This document shows positions 34,607 to 42,964 of a stretch of 64,000 bases of DNA, one piece after another (the stretch's first letter is position 1; every line of letters starts with the position of its first letter). The stretch is from CAWGOF01 sp963824225 (GTDB taxonomy: Bacteria; Acidobacteriota; Polarisedimenticolia; Polarisedimenticolales; Polarisedimenticolaceae): positions 1,054,001-1,118,000 of the forward strand of contig CAWGOF010000003.1 of assembly GCA_963824225.1 (NCBI GenBank), given 5' to 3'. The notes under the pieces are model-generated. The model did no database searches. It saw only the letters and a list, made by a program, of their open reading frames with translations, and was not told the DNA's origin. Both the position numbers and the translations under genes were made by a program.

Positions 34607-36694
34607 TCAGAAGCGCCAGTCGACGCCGCCGAAGACGCGCCGGCCCGGGGCGGGGGTCAAGAACGTGTCGAACGCGTCCGTCGAGAAGTCGAACGCGTAC
34701 ACGCCGCGCGTCGCGTACTCCTCGTCGAGCAGGTTGCGCACCTCGGCAAACAGCTCGAGCGCCCCGTCCCCTGCGTCGCTCCCGGCCCAAGCGACGAACC
34801 GCACGCGGGCGTTGACGACCGTGTACGCGTCGAGCTTCGGCTGCGCGTTCGGCGCATCGTTCGACAGCACCTGGCGGCCGACGTACAGGACGTCGCCGCG
34901 CAGGCCCACGCGCCGGGAGAGCGCCGCGTCGATCCCGGCCGCCACGCGCGCCGCGGGCGCGAGCGGGATCTCGTTCCCGCGGTCCGGCTCGTTGCGGAAC
35001 TCGGCGTCCAGGTAGCTCAGGTTGGCGAATACCGTGATCCCGTCGCTCGGCCGTCCGGTGAACGAAGCTTCGACCCCCCGGCGCCGCGTGCGACCGGCGT
35101 TCTCGTTCTGGCCGATGAAGTCCGGCGGCTCGCCGGGCACGAACACGATCTCGTCCTCGGTGTCGATGTCGAACACGGCGAGCGCCAGGTCGAGCCGTGA
35201 CGTGAGCTTCGACCGCAGCCCGACCTCGTACGTCCGCGAATCCTGCGGGGCCAGATCGGGGTTGCTGAAGAACCCCGGGAACGCGAACAGCTGCTCGACG
35301 GTCGGAGGCAGGAACGACTCGCCGTAGGACGCGTGGAGCGAGAGCCTGTCGGTCGCGTCCCACACGGCCCCGAACCGCAGGCTCAGCTCTTCGAACCTCC
35401 GCTCGTCGGTGATCGCCGGATCGGGGAGCGCCTCGTCGTAACGCAGCCGGTCGCGGTCGTAGCGCACGGACGCGAGGAGCGCCAAGCGCTCGACCGGACG
35501 CAGCGTGTCCTGGACGTAGAGCGCGAGCGTCGTCGCGTCGGTCGTGTTGATCGAGTCCGGCGCGCCGCCGTGGTCTGCGGGATCGCTCGACGGGGTGAAC
35601 GTGCCGCTCGCGTCGGTCGAGCCGTCGAGCCATTCCGCGCCGACGACGAAGTCGTTCGTCGATGGATGGGCGCTCCCGGCGCCGAGCTCGACCTCGACCG
35701 CGCCGCCGACCGCATCCTCCTCGGTGCCGAGGAAGAACCCACCGAACAGCGGAGCCGCCCGGCCGGTGGTCAGCACGTCGGCCTCGGTCGCGCGCCCGAA
35801 CAGGTTGGCCCGCAGCGTCACGCCGTCTGAGAGCGCGCCGCGGTAGCGCAGGTCGACGAGCCGCTGCTCGCGATCGGCGAAGTCCGCGCGATTGAACGGA
35901 GCCTGCGTCGGATCGTCGGCGAACTCTTCCGCTGTGAGCGCGCCCGGGTTTCCGAGGTCGCTCGTCGAGTCGGTGACGAGCAGGTCGAGCTGCTGCTCTC
36001 TGCCGACCTCGACGGTCAGAGTGCCCGAGTACCGGCGCAGGTCTCCCCCGGCGTTCGTCCGGAACCCGTCCGTCTCCTGGCTGAATGCGCCGAGCGTCCA
36101 GCCGAAGCGCTCCGCCCGATCGTGCAGCGTCCCGCGCACGATCGACGTTCCGTCCGATCCCCCGCTCGCCGCGATCGACCCGCCGAAACCGGCGGCCGCG
36201 CGCGTCTGCAGGTGGATCACCCCGGCCTCCGAGCGTCCGCCGGCCGAGCTCGCCGCCGATCCGCGGACGATCTCGATCCGCTCCAGCGTGTCGAGCGGCA
36301 CGAGCGCGAGCGTCAGGTCGTTGTTGCGCGTGTCGTTGAGCGGAGCGCCGTCGAGGTACACGCGCGTCGCCGGGCTCTCGGCGAAGCCGCGCAGGTCGAA
36401 CCGCGTCTCGATCGCGTTGCCCACCGGATCGTAGAGCACCGCGCCCGACTCGAGCGCGAGCAGCTCCTGGAGGGTCCAGGCGCCCGACCGCTCGATCGTC
36501 TCGCGATCGATGACCGTGACGTGCGACGGAATGTCCTCGATCGGCTGCGTATCGTCGGGCAGGCGTGTGGCGCTGACGACGACGCGCTCCTCGATCGCCG
36601 GTGCGGGCGTGGGCGCCGGCTCGGCGGCGGCGGCGAGCGCGCTCGCCGAGCAGCCGAGGAGCAGCGAGACGGATAGCAGGGTGACTGATCGCAT
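34607..36694 (-). CDS. btuB: TonB-dependent outer-membrane receptor, BtuB-like
   Basis: A 695-residue receptor: signal peptide (1-24), plug domain (about 50-165: VVVSATRLPDDTQPIEDIPS, ELLALESGAVLYDPVG, IEIVRGSAASSAGGRSEAGV) and a 22-strand-type barrel ending in an aromatic residue (FGGVDWRF). A cobalamin riboswitch lies directly upstream on the same strand and a stem-loop sequesters its ribosome site, so cobalamin or a precursor is the most likely ligand. The matching BtuFCD-like importer is at 2478-5194. Confidence 0.9.
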   Translation of the reverse strand: MRSVTLLSVSLLLGCSASALAAAAEPAPTPAPAIEERVVVSATRLPDDTQPIEDIPSHVTVIDRETIERSGAWTLQELLALESGAVLYDPVGNAIETRFDLRGFAESPATRVYLDGAPLNDTRNNDLTLALVPLDTLERIEIVRGSAASSAGGRSEAGVIHLQTRAAAGFGGSIAASGGSDGTSIVRGTLHDRAERFGWTLGAFSQETDGFRTNAGGDLRRYSGTLTVEVGREQQLDLLVTDSTSDLGNPGALTAEEFADDPTQAPFNRADFADREQRLVDLRYRGALSDGVTLRANLFGRATEADVLTTGRAAPLFGGFFLGTEEDAVGGAVEVELGAGSAHPSTNDFVVGAEWLDGSTDASGTFTPSSDPADHGGAPDSINTTDATTLALYVQDTLRPVERLALLASVRYDRDRLRYDEALPDPAITDERRFEELSLRFGAVWDATDRLSLHASYGESFLPPTVEQLFAFPGFFSNPDLAPQDSRTYEVGLRSKLTSRLDLALAVFDIDTEDEIVFVPGEPPDFIGQNENAGRTRRRGVEASFTGRPSDGITVFANLSYLDAEFRNEPDRGNEIPLAPAARVAAGIDAALSRRVGLRGDVLYVGRQVLSNDAPNAQPKLDAYTVVNARVRFVAWAGSDAGDGALELFAEVRNLLDEEYATRGVYAFDFSTDAFDTFLTPAPGRRVFGGVDWRF

Positions 36695-36697
36695 CCC

Positions 36698-36714
36698 TCA
36701 AACCTCCCGTTTGA
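36698..36714 (-). promoter_or_regulatory. Stem-loop holding the receptor's ribosome-binding site
   Basis: On the minus strand TCAAAC and GTTTGA form a 6-bp stem around the loop GGGAG, which is the Shine-Dalgarno sequence nine bases before the ATG at 36694. It is a natural output element for the riboswitch just upstream, giving translational control. Confidence 0.6.
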
Positions 36715-36791
36715 TCGGACGGCCGATGTTTTCCGCCGCGGGAGAGACGAGGGTTCAGACTCGGCTCCCGTACCCCGACGGGCCGGCGCAA

Positions 36792-36959
36792 CCGTTCGGC
36801 AGGTCTCCTGGCTCCCGGATCGTCCGCTCTCGAACCCCTTCCCGATCGCGTGACCGGCTGTCCGATCGATCCGCGACCAGTGGGCTCTCGTTCGAGGCGT
36901 CCCCGGTGACAGTGGCGGGGGCCGCGCGGGATTCTCACCCGCTTCCCTTGGCCGAACGG
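36792..36959 (-). promoter_or_regulatory. Cobalamin (B12) riboswitch
   Basis: The minus strand has the B12 box GCCAGGAGACCTGCC (36798-36812) and the conserved core upstream (GGGAA, GGTGAGAATCCCGC, CCCCCGCCACTGT). Outer stem P1 is exact: CCGTTCGGC at the 5' end pairs with GCCGAACGG at the 3' end (36951-36959 with 36792-36800 on the plus strand). It lies about 100 bases before the receptor start. High cobalamin is expected to shut off the receptor. Confidence 0.95.
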
Positions 36960-37011
36960 CAGTGTCGACGCGCGGAAGCTACCTGAGCTCGGGGTGCGCT
37001 GTCAACCGAGC

Positions 37012-37446
37012 TTACGCCGCGCTGTCGCCGCCTCCGCGGGGAAACAGCGAGCGCAAGAGATCGCCCAGCGTGCGGCACGCGTCGCTCATCGTGAAGATCC
37101 CGGCGAGCCGCTCGTCCTTGACGATGAGCGCGCAGTCGACGCGGCGCTCGGCCATGTGCGTCACGACGACGTCGAGCGGCGCGTTGAGATCGACGGCGTA
37201 CGCGTCCTCCGTCGCGACGTCGCGGATCTTCAGCTCTTGCGCCACGGGCGACGCGACCGCGGGGCCCAGGGCCACGCGAACGGCGCGCTCGGTCAGCACG
37301 CCCCACGGACGACCCTCGAACAGGATCGGCAGGTGCCGGATGTCGTGCTGCTCCATCACCTCGAGCGCGCGTGCGAGTGGCTCGTCGGCCTCGACCGCGT
37401 ACGGGAACGGGGTCATGACCGCTTTGATCGAGGGGATCTGGCGCAT
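37012..37446 (-). CDS. CBS-domain pair protein
   Basis: A 144-residue cytoplasmic protein consisting of two CBS motifs (VMTPFPYAVEADEPLARALE, HDIRHLPILFEGRPWGVLTE; and VATEDAYAVDLNAPLDVV, RRVDCALIVKDERLAGIFT). CBS pairs bind adenosine nucleotides and often act as sensors. The ATG at 37446 lies four bases after the stop of the acetyltransferase gene, so it is the third gene of an operon with the MBL-fold and GNAT genes. Confidence 0.88.
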   Translation of the reverse strand: MRQIPSIKAVMTPFPYAVEADEPLARALEVMEQHDIRHLPILFEGRPWGVLTERAVRVALGPAVASPVAQELKIRDVATEDAYAVDLNAPLDVVVTHMAERRVDCALIVKDERLAGIFTMSDACRTLGDLLRSLFPRGGGDSAA

Positions 37447-37450
37447 CGTG

Positions 37451-38038
37451 CTACTTCGCCCGGCGCATCGTGCGCCGCACGATCGGCCGCGTGGGCGAGC
37501 GCCTGACGACCTCGCGGAACCCGGCGCGCTCGAACGCCTTTGCGGTGCCGGTCCACAGGAACGCGTCCGGCGCGCGCTTCGAGCGCGGGATCGTCGGGTA
37601 GCCCTCGACGATCGTCGCCCCGTGGCTCCGTGCATGGTCGACCGCGGCGTCGAGGAGTCGCGCCGACACGCCGCAGCGCCGGTGCGGCCGGGCGACGAAC
37701 AGGCACGCGATCGACCACACCGGCCGATCGTCGAGCGGCCCGAGGACGCGCGAGCGCGCGAGCGCCGGATAGTCGGACCGCGGGGCCACGGCGCACCACC
37801 CGATCGGCTCCTCGCCGTGATACGCGAGCACGCCGGGCTCGACGCCGCGGCGCACGAGCTTGCGCAGCTCGCGACGGTTCCCCTCGCCCTTCCCCGCTTC
37901 CCAGTCCTTGCGCGCGCGGCGCCAGAACATGCACCAGCATCCGGCGCACGCTCCCCGCTCGCCGAACAGACGCTCGACGTCGGGCCAGCGATCGATCGTC
38001 GCCGGGTGGAACCGCAGCGCGGGCAGACGCCGCGCCAC
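37451..38038 (-). CDS. GNAT-family N-acetyltransferase
   Basis: A 195-residue acetyltransferase: WSIACLFVARPHRRCGVSAR is the acetyl-CoA-binding motif A, followed by LLDAAVDHARSHGATIVEGY. An N-terminal CAGCWCMFWR segment is typical of a GNAT subfamily that acts on unknown small molecules. The GTG at 38038 follows the MBL-fold stop by two bases and has AAAGGA inside the upstream gene; a longer frame extends upstream without a ribosome site. Confidence 0.85.
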   Translation of the reverse strand: MARRLPALRFHPATIDRWPDVERLFGERGACAGCWCMFWRRARKDWEAGKGEGNRRELRKLVRRGVEPGVLAYHGEEPIGWCAVAPRSDYPALARSRVLGPLDDRPVWSIACLFVARPHRRCGVSARLLDAAVDHARSHGATIVEGYPTIPRSKRAPDAFLWTGTAKAFERAGFREVVRRSPTRPIVRRTMRRAK

Positions 38039-38040
38039 GC

Positions 38041-38940
38041 CTAGGATCCTTTCCCCGGACGCTCGGTCAGGCTGCGGTACACCGTCTCGAGCCATGCATC
38101 GGTCGTGATGTAGCCGCTCCCCCACTCGGTCCATTCGGCGGGGAGCCCGGCCTTCTGGATCTGCTTCAGTGTGCGGCCCGAGTCGATCGCGCGGCGGACG
38201 ACGCCGGTCGTCGCGACGAGCATCGCGTGGTACTTCTCGAGGTCGGCCGCGGTCGAGAGCGCGCCGTGGCCGGGAATGATCTTCACGTCGGGCGGCAGCG
38301 CGTCGAGGATCTGGCGGATGCTCCGCGTCAGGCCCGATACGCTCCCGCCGCTATCGAGATCGACGAACGGGAAGCGCCCGGCGAAGAACAGGTCGCCGAG
38401 GTGCAGGACGTTCGAGCCCATGAACCAGATCACCGTGTCCCCGTCCGTGTGGGAGCTCTCGTAGTGCGTGGCCCGGATCTCCTCGCCGTTGAGGTGCAAG
38501 CTCAACCCGCTGTCATAGGTCAAGATCGGAAGCGCGTCCTTGGGCAGCGGGTCGACCGCCCGCCCCATGACCTTCTGCGGGGTCGACAGGCGACGGCGCA
38601 CGTTCGTGTGGGCCAGGATCGGAGCGAGCGGCCCGAACACGGTGTTTCCGCCGGTGTGGTCGCCGTGCCAGTGCGTGTTCAGCACGAACCGCAGCTTGCC
38701 CGTGCCGAGCTGGCCGAGGGCGGCCTGGATCTTGTCCGCCAGCGGCGCGAACTGATCGTCGACGAGCACGATCCCATCGTCGCCGACCGACGCGCCGAGG
38801 TTGCCGCCACGACCCTCGAGCATCCACACGCGGCCGGCGACGTGCGTCGTCTGGATCAGCACCTCCTCGGGCGTCTCCGCGAGAGCCGGCCCCGTGGCGG
38901 TGGCGAGAGTCAGAGCGAGCAACGCGCGGGCACAGGTCAT
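38041..38940 (-). CDS. Exported metallo-beta-lactamase-fold hydrolase
   Basis: A 299-residue protein with a signal peptide (1-21). Zn ligands are visible in NTHWHGDHTGGN, a downstream His in ESSHTDGDTVIWF, Asp in VLHLGDLFF and His in IIPGHG. It resembles periplasmic or exported MBL hydrolases (quinoprotein relay/SoxH-like) and not true beta-lactamases. GGAGGAA precedes the ATG. It is the first gene of a minus-strand operon with the GNAT and CBS genes and is divergent from the HiPIP gene. Substrate unknown. Confidence 0.88.
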   Translation of the reverse strand: MTCARALLALTLATATGPALAETPEEVLIQTTHVAGRVWMLEGRGGNLGASVGDDGIVLVDDQFAPLADKIQAALGQLGTGKLRFVLNTHWHGDHTGGNTVFGPLAPILAHTNVRRRLSTPQKVMGRAVDPLPKDALPILTYDSGLSLHLNGEEIRATHYESSHTDGDTVIWFMGSNVLHLGDLFFAGRFPFVDLDSGGSVSGLTRSIRQILDALPPDVKIIPGHGALSTAADLEKYHAMLVATTGVVRRAIDSGRTLKQIQKAGLPAEWTEWGSGYITTDAWLETVYRSLTERPGKGS

Positions 38941-39027
38941 GGGATTCCTCCGGAAGCGGTTTCGGGGGCGACCCGCGGGAGCTTATTCCGATCGGACGGG
39001 CGAGGCAAGCGGCTGGATAATGCCGCC

Positions 39028-39390
39028 GTGTCCGGCGCCGAGCCCCGATCGCGACGCGAGTTCCTGGCCCTCGGCCTGGGCGCCGTTCTCGTCACGCTCG
39101 CCCGCTGCGCAACGGGCCCCACGCGCGAGCAGATCGAGGCCCAGGCCGCGCGGTACGACCGCGCGCTCGACTGCACCGATGCGAGCAAGCTCTGGCCCGC
39201 CGAGCGCAGGACGCGCGAGGACAACCGATACCTCGATCGGTCGGACCGGGTGCGCGAGGGCGAGTACTGCTTCCGCTGTGACAACTTCGAGACGTCGCCC
39301 GATCCACGGACGTGCGGCACGTGCCGGACCGTCAAAGGTCCGATCCATCCCCTCGGCCGATGCAACGCCTGGGTCCTGCGCCGGAGCTGA
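39028..39390 (+). CDS. High-potential iron-sulfur protein (HiPIP)-like, Tat-exported
   Basis: A 120-residue periplasmic electron carrier. The N-terminal twin-arginine signal is SRREFLALGLGAVLVTLARC. The C-terminal 40 residues carry four cysteines in HiPIP order: YCFRC, then RTCGTC, and GRCNAW near the end. Five Cys are present in total, so exact ligands need modelling. A GATAAT -10 (39016-39021) lies six bases before the GTG, with no ribosome site, suggesting a leaderless message. Confidence 0.82.
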   Translation: MSGAEPRSRREFLALGLGAVLVTLARCATGPTREQIEAQAARYDRALDCTDASKLWPAERRTREDNRYLDRSDRVREGEYCFRCDNFETSPDPRTCGTCRTVKGPIHPLGRCNAWVLRRS

Positions 39391-39391
39391 A

Positions 39392-40522
39392 CTACGGGCA
39401 GGGGCTCGGGCTCGTATCGTGCGGCCGGCGCGCCTCGACCCAGGCGACGAGCCGCGCGCCCTCGATCGGATCGGGCTCGACGTCTCGGTACTTCGCGGCC
39501 AGTCGAGCCGCGCGGTCGAACTCACCCGCGCGCACCGCCGACGCGGCGGTGATCGGCGCCGTCTGGCGCACGATCCGCTCGGCGTCGTGCGTCCCACGCA
39601 GGCGGAGCACCGTGTCATCCAGGATCGACTCGGCCCGTGCCGGCTCGTCCGCCTCCGCCGCGCCCTCGATGACCTTCGCCGCCGCGGCGAGCAGCCGATC
39701 GCGGGACGTCGTCGTCTCGGGGAACGCGGACGCGTCGAGCCGGGCGATCGCCAGCGCCTCGTCGAACCGGCCCTGCTCGTACTCGGCACGGAACGCGCGC
39801 GTGAACAGCTTCTGCAGCTCCTCGACGTCGGTCTCGCGCGAGGTCCCGAGATGGGCGAGGGCCCGGCTCGCGTGCTCGGCGGCCACGATCGCGCGACCAC
39901 CCTCGAGCTCGCGCCAGGCGCGATTGAGCCAGCCGAAGCCGATCGCGGCCTCGAGCGGGAGCTCGCGATACTCCGAGTGCGCTCCCCCGGTGCGCGTCTC
40001 CTCGATCCCCGTCCGATCCGCGGCATCCGCGGCCGCGGCCTCCCGGGCCTGGCGATCGAATCCGTGCCGCTGGGTCGTCTCGATGTCGATCGCCCGCTGC
40101 CCCATGCGCAGGCGGAGCCGGAGGTGGCTCGGGCGCTCGAGGATGAACGCCTCGAACCCCAGCCGCTCGGCGGCGAGACCGTAGAGCAGGGTCGCGGACA
40201 GGCAGTTGTAGGCTCGGCGATCGACGATGTCGGACAAGCCGTCAGCGACCTCGTCGTACTCCCGCAGGTAGCGCTTCTGGAGCAGGACGTGCAGCCGGTG
40301 CGCGCGGTGCACGGTCGGTGGACCTTCGCCCAGCCGGCCGGTGATCTTGTCGAGCTCGTGCTCGATCGCCAGCTGGACGAGCGTGACGTCGATCGGATCG
40401 ACGGAACCCGTGGCCGCGATCGCTCCGCGAATCAGCTCGCGCTCGGTCGAGGCGTTCGCGTGGGCCCCCGCGCACAGCGCGAGCACGCACAGTACCGTCA
40501 CGATGCGAAAGCGCATGCCCAT
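39392..40522 (-). CDS. Exported protein with transglutaminase-like/TPR-like segment
   Basis: A 376-residue protein with signal peptide (1-22). Residues about 90-160 contain RAYNCLSATLLYGLAAERLG and a later His (PSHLRLRLR), recalling the Cys-His-Asp arrangement of SirB1/transglutaminase-like folds. The C-terminal half is a run of Ala-rich helical repeats resembling TPRs. The role is unknown; envelope or peptidoglycan processing is a guess. The ATG at 40522 is preferred for its signal peptide. It converges on the HiPIP gene with one base between them. Confidence 0.68.
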   Translation of the reverse strand: MGMRFRIVTVLCVLALCAGAHANASTERELIRGAIAATGSVDPIDVTLVQLAIEHELDKITGRLGEGPPTVHRAHRLHVLLQKRYLREYDEVADGLSDIVDRRAYNCLSATLLYGLAAERLGFEAFILERPSHLRLRLRMGQRAIDIETTQRHGFDRQAREAAAADAADRTGIEETRTGGAHSEYRELPLEAAIGFGWLNRAWRELEGGRAIVAAEHASRALAHLGTSRETDVEELQKLFTRAFRAEYEQGRFDEALAIARLDASAFPETTTSRDRLLAAAAKVIEGAAEADEPARAESILDDTVLRLRGTHDAERIVRQTAPITAASAVRAGEFDRAARLAAKYRDVEPDPIEGARLVAWVEARRPHDTSPSPCP

Positions 40523-40768
40523 CGAGCGACCACCGTGGGGAGATCGGGAAAGAACCGACCCCGTGTGCCGTTCGTCCACTTCGTTGCGAGTCGGACCCCG
40601 TGCGCGGGCGAATATAGGCACGGCCGATCGGTTGGGCAATCGCGCTCGACGTGCGATCCATCACGGAAACGTAACCATCGTGGTGCGGAGGTTGTTGCGC
40701 TTCAGTCGAGAAGAATGAGAGCCGGGTTGTTTTTTTTCAAATGGTCGAGTCCGTGGGTTCAGCTGCGT

Positions 40769-41932
40769 TCAGAACGCGAGCCGTCGTCGGTGCCGGGCGT
40801 TGGACGGTAGGCCGGGTGTGGTCCAGTCCCGACGGTAGATCTCGCCCCAGGCAGTAGGGACAGGCAGACGCTCGGGGAAGAGCCGCCTCGCGAGAAACCG
40901 CCTCCAGCTCCAGGGCTCACGCGTGAGGCCCTTGCGCATCGCCGGCGTCGTCGAATCGGGCTTGCGCTCAGAGACCCCCTTGATGAAGTTGCGCCAGCCG
41001 CAGAACAGGAAGATCCGGTCGAGAGCCGCTACGATGCGCCGGGGAAAGGCGATCGTCTTGCGATGATGGTGGGCCAGGCAGTGGCGGATCAATGCGTGGA
41101 GCAAGTCGTTGGCGTACATCGCCTGATCGCGCGCGATTGCCTCGGGTGAGCGCGGGGCGCCCTTGGGTCCGCGCGCGGGGTTGGGGAAAACGACCTGCTC
41201 GATACGGCTCTCGAGTCCTCGTCTGCGGATCGCTCGAGCGTAGGCTTCGAGGTCATCGGTTACGACCGCGAGGCGGGTTTGTTGGGGCCCGAAACGCAGG
41301 CGTAGCTCGAGCAATCGCGCGGCCGAGCCCTCGTAGCCGCCGCGGATGTCGCGGTCGGGTCGGCCCTGGCGCCGAAGCTCCTGGAAGGTCGAGCGGCGCC
41401 CGGTACGCCTGTGCGTGTTGGCGTCGACGCCGTAGACGAACCAGGAGTCTCGGCCGACGAGCGTGCCGATGGCGATCGGCTGATCCTGCGTGCCTTCGAA
41501 GGTCTCGGTGTGGTCGAGGATCGTGTCCTCGGTGTCGGTGCTGGGCAGATGCAGGAGCGCCAGGACCTGGAGCAGCTGGGCGTGGCGACCGAGGCGAGCG
41601 GAAAGCCGTGTGACGGTCGAGGGGGCGCAGCCGACCATGCGAGCGACCTGACGATGGGCGGCGCCGTTGACGAGCCCGTGGGCCACGGGGACGAGGAGCT
41701 CGGGACGTTTCAGGAAGTACGAGGTGGCGAACGACTGCTTGGAGAAGGACCGGTGGCAGGTGTGGCAGCGGTAGCGCGGGACGCGGCGGCCGTCGGCTCG
41801 CACGTAGGAGCCGTCGCGCTTGTAGGAGAAGCGTCTCGGATCGGGCTGACGGTGCTGGAAGCAGGCCCGATGGGGGCAGAAAGGCGGTGCGAAGCGCCGT
41901 TGAATCTCGAGCGGCTGAATCGGCCAGTGCAC
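40769..41932 (-). CDS. Transposase-like protein (zinc ribbon, HTH, DDE-type region)
   Basis: A 387-residue protein with an N-terminal zinc ribbon (FCPHRAC, YRCHTCHRSFSKQ) and a helix-turn-helix (HRQVARMVGCAPSTVTRLSA). A catalytic-like region has acidic residues in ILDHTETFEG and AVVTDDLEAY, and basic C-terminal blocks follow. The layout is IS1/IS1595-like, but I cannot assign a family. No convincing terminal inverted repeats or target duplication flank it; only short partial matches (CAGTCGAG at about 40703 and 42056) were seen. It may be an old or domesticated element. Confidence 0.72.
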   Translation of the reverse strand: MHWPIQPLEIQRRFAPPFCPHRACFQHRQPDPRRFSYKRDGSYVRADGRRVPRYRCHTCHRSFSKQSFATSYFLKRPELLVPVAHGLVNGAAHRQVARMVGCAPSTVTRLSARLGRHAQLLQVLALLHLPSTDTEDTILDHTETFEGTQDQPIAIGTLVGRDSWFVYGVDANTHRRTGRRSTFQELRRQGRPDRDIRGGYEGSAARLLELRLRFGPQQTRLAVVTDDLEAYARAIRRRGLESRIEQVVFPNPARGPKGAPRSPEAIARDQAMYANDLLHALIRHCLAHHHRKTIAFPRRIVAALDRIFLFCGWRNFIKGVSERKPDSTTPAMRKGLTREPWSWRRFLARRLFPERLPVPTAWGEIYRRDWTTPGLPSNARHRRRLAF

Positions 41933-42071
41933 GCGCCTGGATCGAGCAGGTCGCGTGCCGAGGTAGAGAAGCTAAAGCGGCTGGGAAACGGCGAGATTGG
42001 TACAACCATGCGCTCGCCCGTGGTCAGCGGCGGATCGAGCCGACCGCCCGCAAGCCCAGTCGAGCAACAAT

Positions 42072-42794
42072 CTAGGCACCACGATGGCCGGGATCGAGGA
42101 TCCGGTACCCCACGCCGCGCACCGTATCGAGCCAGCTCGACGCGGGCCCGAGCTTCGAGCGCAGCCGGCGCACGTGCGTGTCGACCGTCCGCGACAGGAC
42201 CTCCGAGTCGTAGCCCCAGACGTCGGCGAGCAACCGGTCGCGCGAGCGCACGCGGCCTGCTGCGCGCACGAGCTCGGCCAGCAGCCGGAACTCGGTGAGC
42301 GTCAGCTTGAGCGTCTCCCCGCGGACGTGCGCCTCGTGCCGCTCGAGGTCGACGCGAATCGGACCGGCGTGCAGCACGAGCGGCTCGGCGAAATTCGGCT
42401 CGGGAACGCCGCGCTGGAGCACGGCACGCACACGCAGCACGAGCTCGCGCAGGCTGAACGGCTTCGTGACGTAGTCATCCGCGCCCAGCTCGAGGCCCAG
42501 GATGCGGTCGAGCTCGCCGGCCTTGGCGGTCAGGACGATCACCCGGACCGCATCGTTGCGCTCGGAGCGCCTCAGGACCTTGAGCACCTCGAGGCCGCTC
42601 ATGTCCGGGAGCAGGAGGTCGAGGAGGACGAGATCCGGGGGGGCGTCGGTGAATGCGTCGAGCGCGGCCTGGCCGTCGCGCGCCACGCTGACGCGGAACC
42701 CCTCCTGGCGCAGCGTGGTCTCGAGGATCGTCGCGATGTCGGGCTCGTCCTCGACGACGACGATCCGCGCTGCCGAGGCGGCCCCGCGTACCAT
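42072..42794 (-). CDS. OmpR/PhoB-family response regulator
   Basis: A 240-residue DNA-binding response regulator. The receiver domain has VVVEDEPDIA, phospho-acceptor Asp in LVLLDLLLPDMSG, VIVLTAK and ADDYVTKPFS. The C-terminal winged helix has LTLTEFRLLAELVRAAGRV and RTVDTHVRRLRSKLG, GVGYR. No histidine kinase lies beside it. An 11-bp-periodic box at 42833-42859, matching those before two exported-protein genes, suggests autoregulation and a PhoB-like role. The ATG at 42794 and a GTG at 42800 are both possible. Confidence 0.9.
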   Translation of the reverse strand: MVRGAASAARIVVVEDEPDIATILETTLRQEGFRVSVARDGQAALDAFTDAPPDLVLLDLLLPDMSGLEVLKVLRRSERNDAVRVIVLTAKAGELDRILGLELGADDYVTKPFSLRELVLRVRAVLQRGVPEPNFAEPLVLHAGPIRVDLERHEAHVRGETLKLTLTEFRLLAELVRAAGRVRSRDRLLADVWGYDSEVLSRTVDTHVRRLRSKLGPASSWLDTVRGVGYRILDPGHRGA

Positions 42795-42832
42795 GCTCAC
42801 GCCACGAAGAGACCACCCGATCGTTCGAGAAC

Positions 42833-42859
42833 TGTTAGGCGGATGAAAAATGACCGTTA
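42833..42859 (-). promoter_or_regulatory. Putative Pho-type box C (upstream of the response regulator)
   Basis: Plus-strand cores TGTTA (42833), TGAAA (42844) and CGTTA (42855) recur at exact 11-base spacing, the geometry of PhoB/PhoP binding. The -10 position nine bases downstream reads CGATCG and is poor, so this copy is the weakest of the three. Confidence 0.5.
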
Positions 42860-42964
42860 CAACGGCGTGAAGCGGATCGGGAGTTGTCCCGAGACCGGCA
42901 CGCTCGCGTCACGCCAGCCGAACGCGCGGGCGTCAGGATCCGGTCTCCCCGGGGAGGGAGCCGC

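Noticed and set aside
40725..40742. The T-run at about 40731-40738 as an intrinsic terminator.
   Set aside because: No stable stem precedes the T-run on the plus strand, and no plus-strand gene ends nearby.
40700..42070. Terminal inverted repeats around the 40769-41932 transposase-like gene.
   Set aside because: Only TTGTTGC and a direct CAGTCGAG match were found near the edges. They are short and not symmetrically placed, so I did not call a complete insertion sequence.
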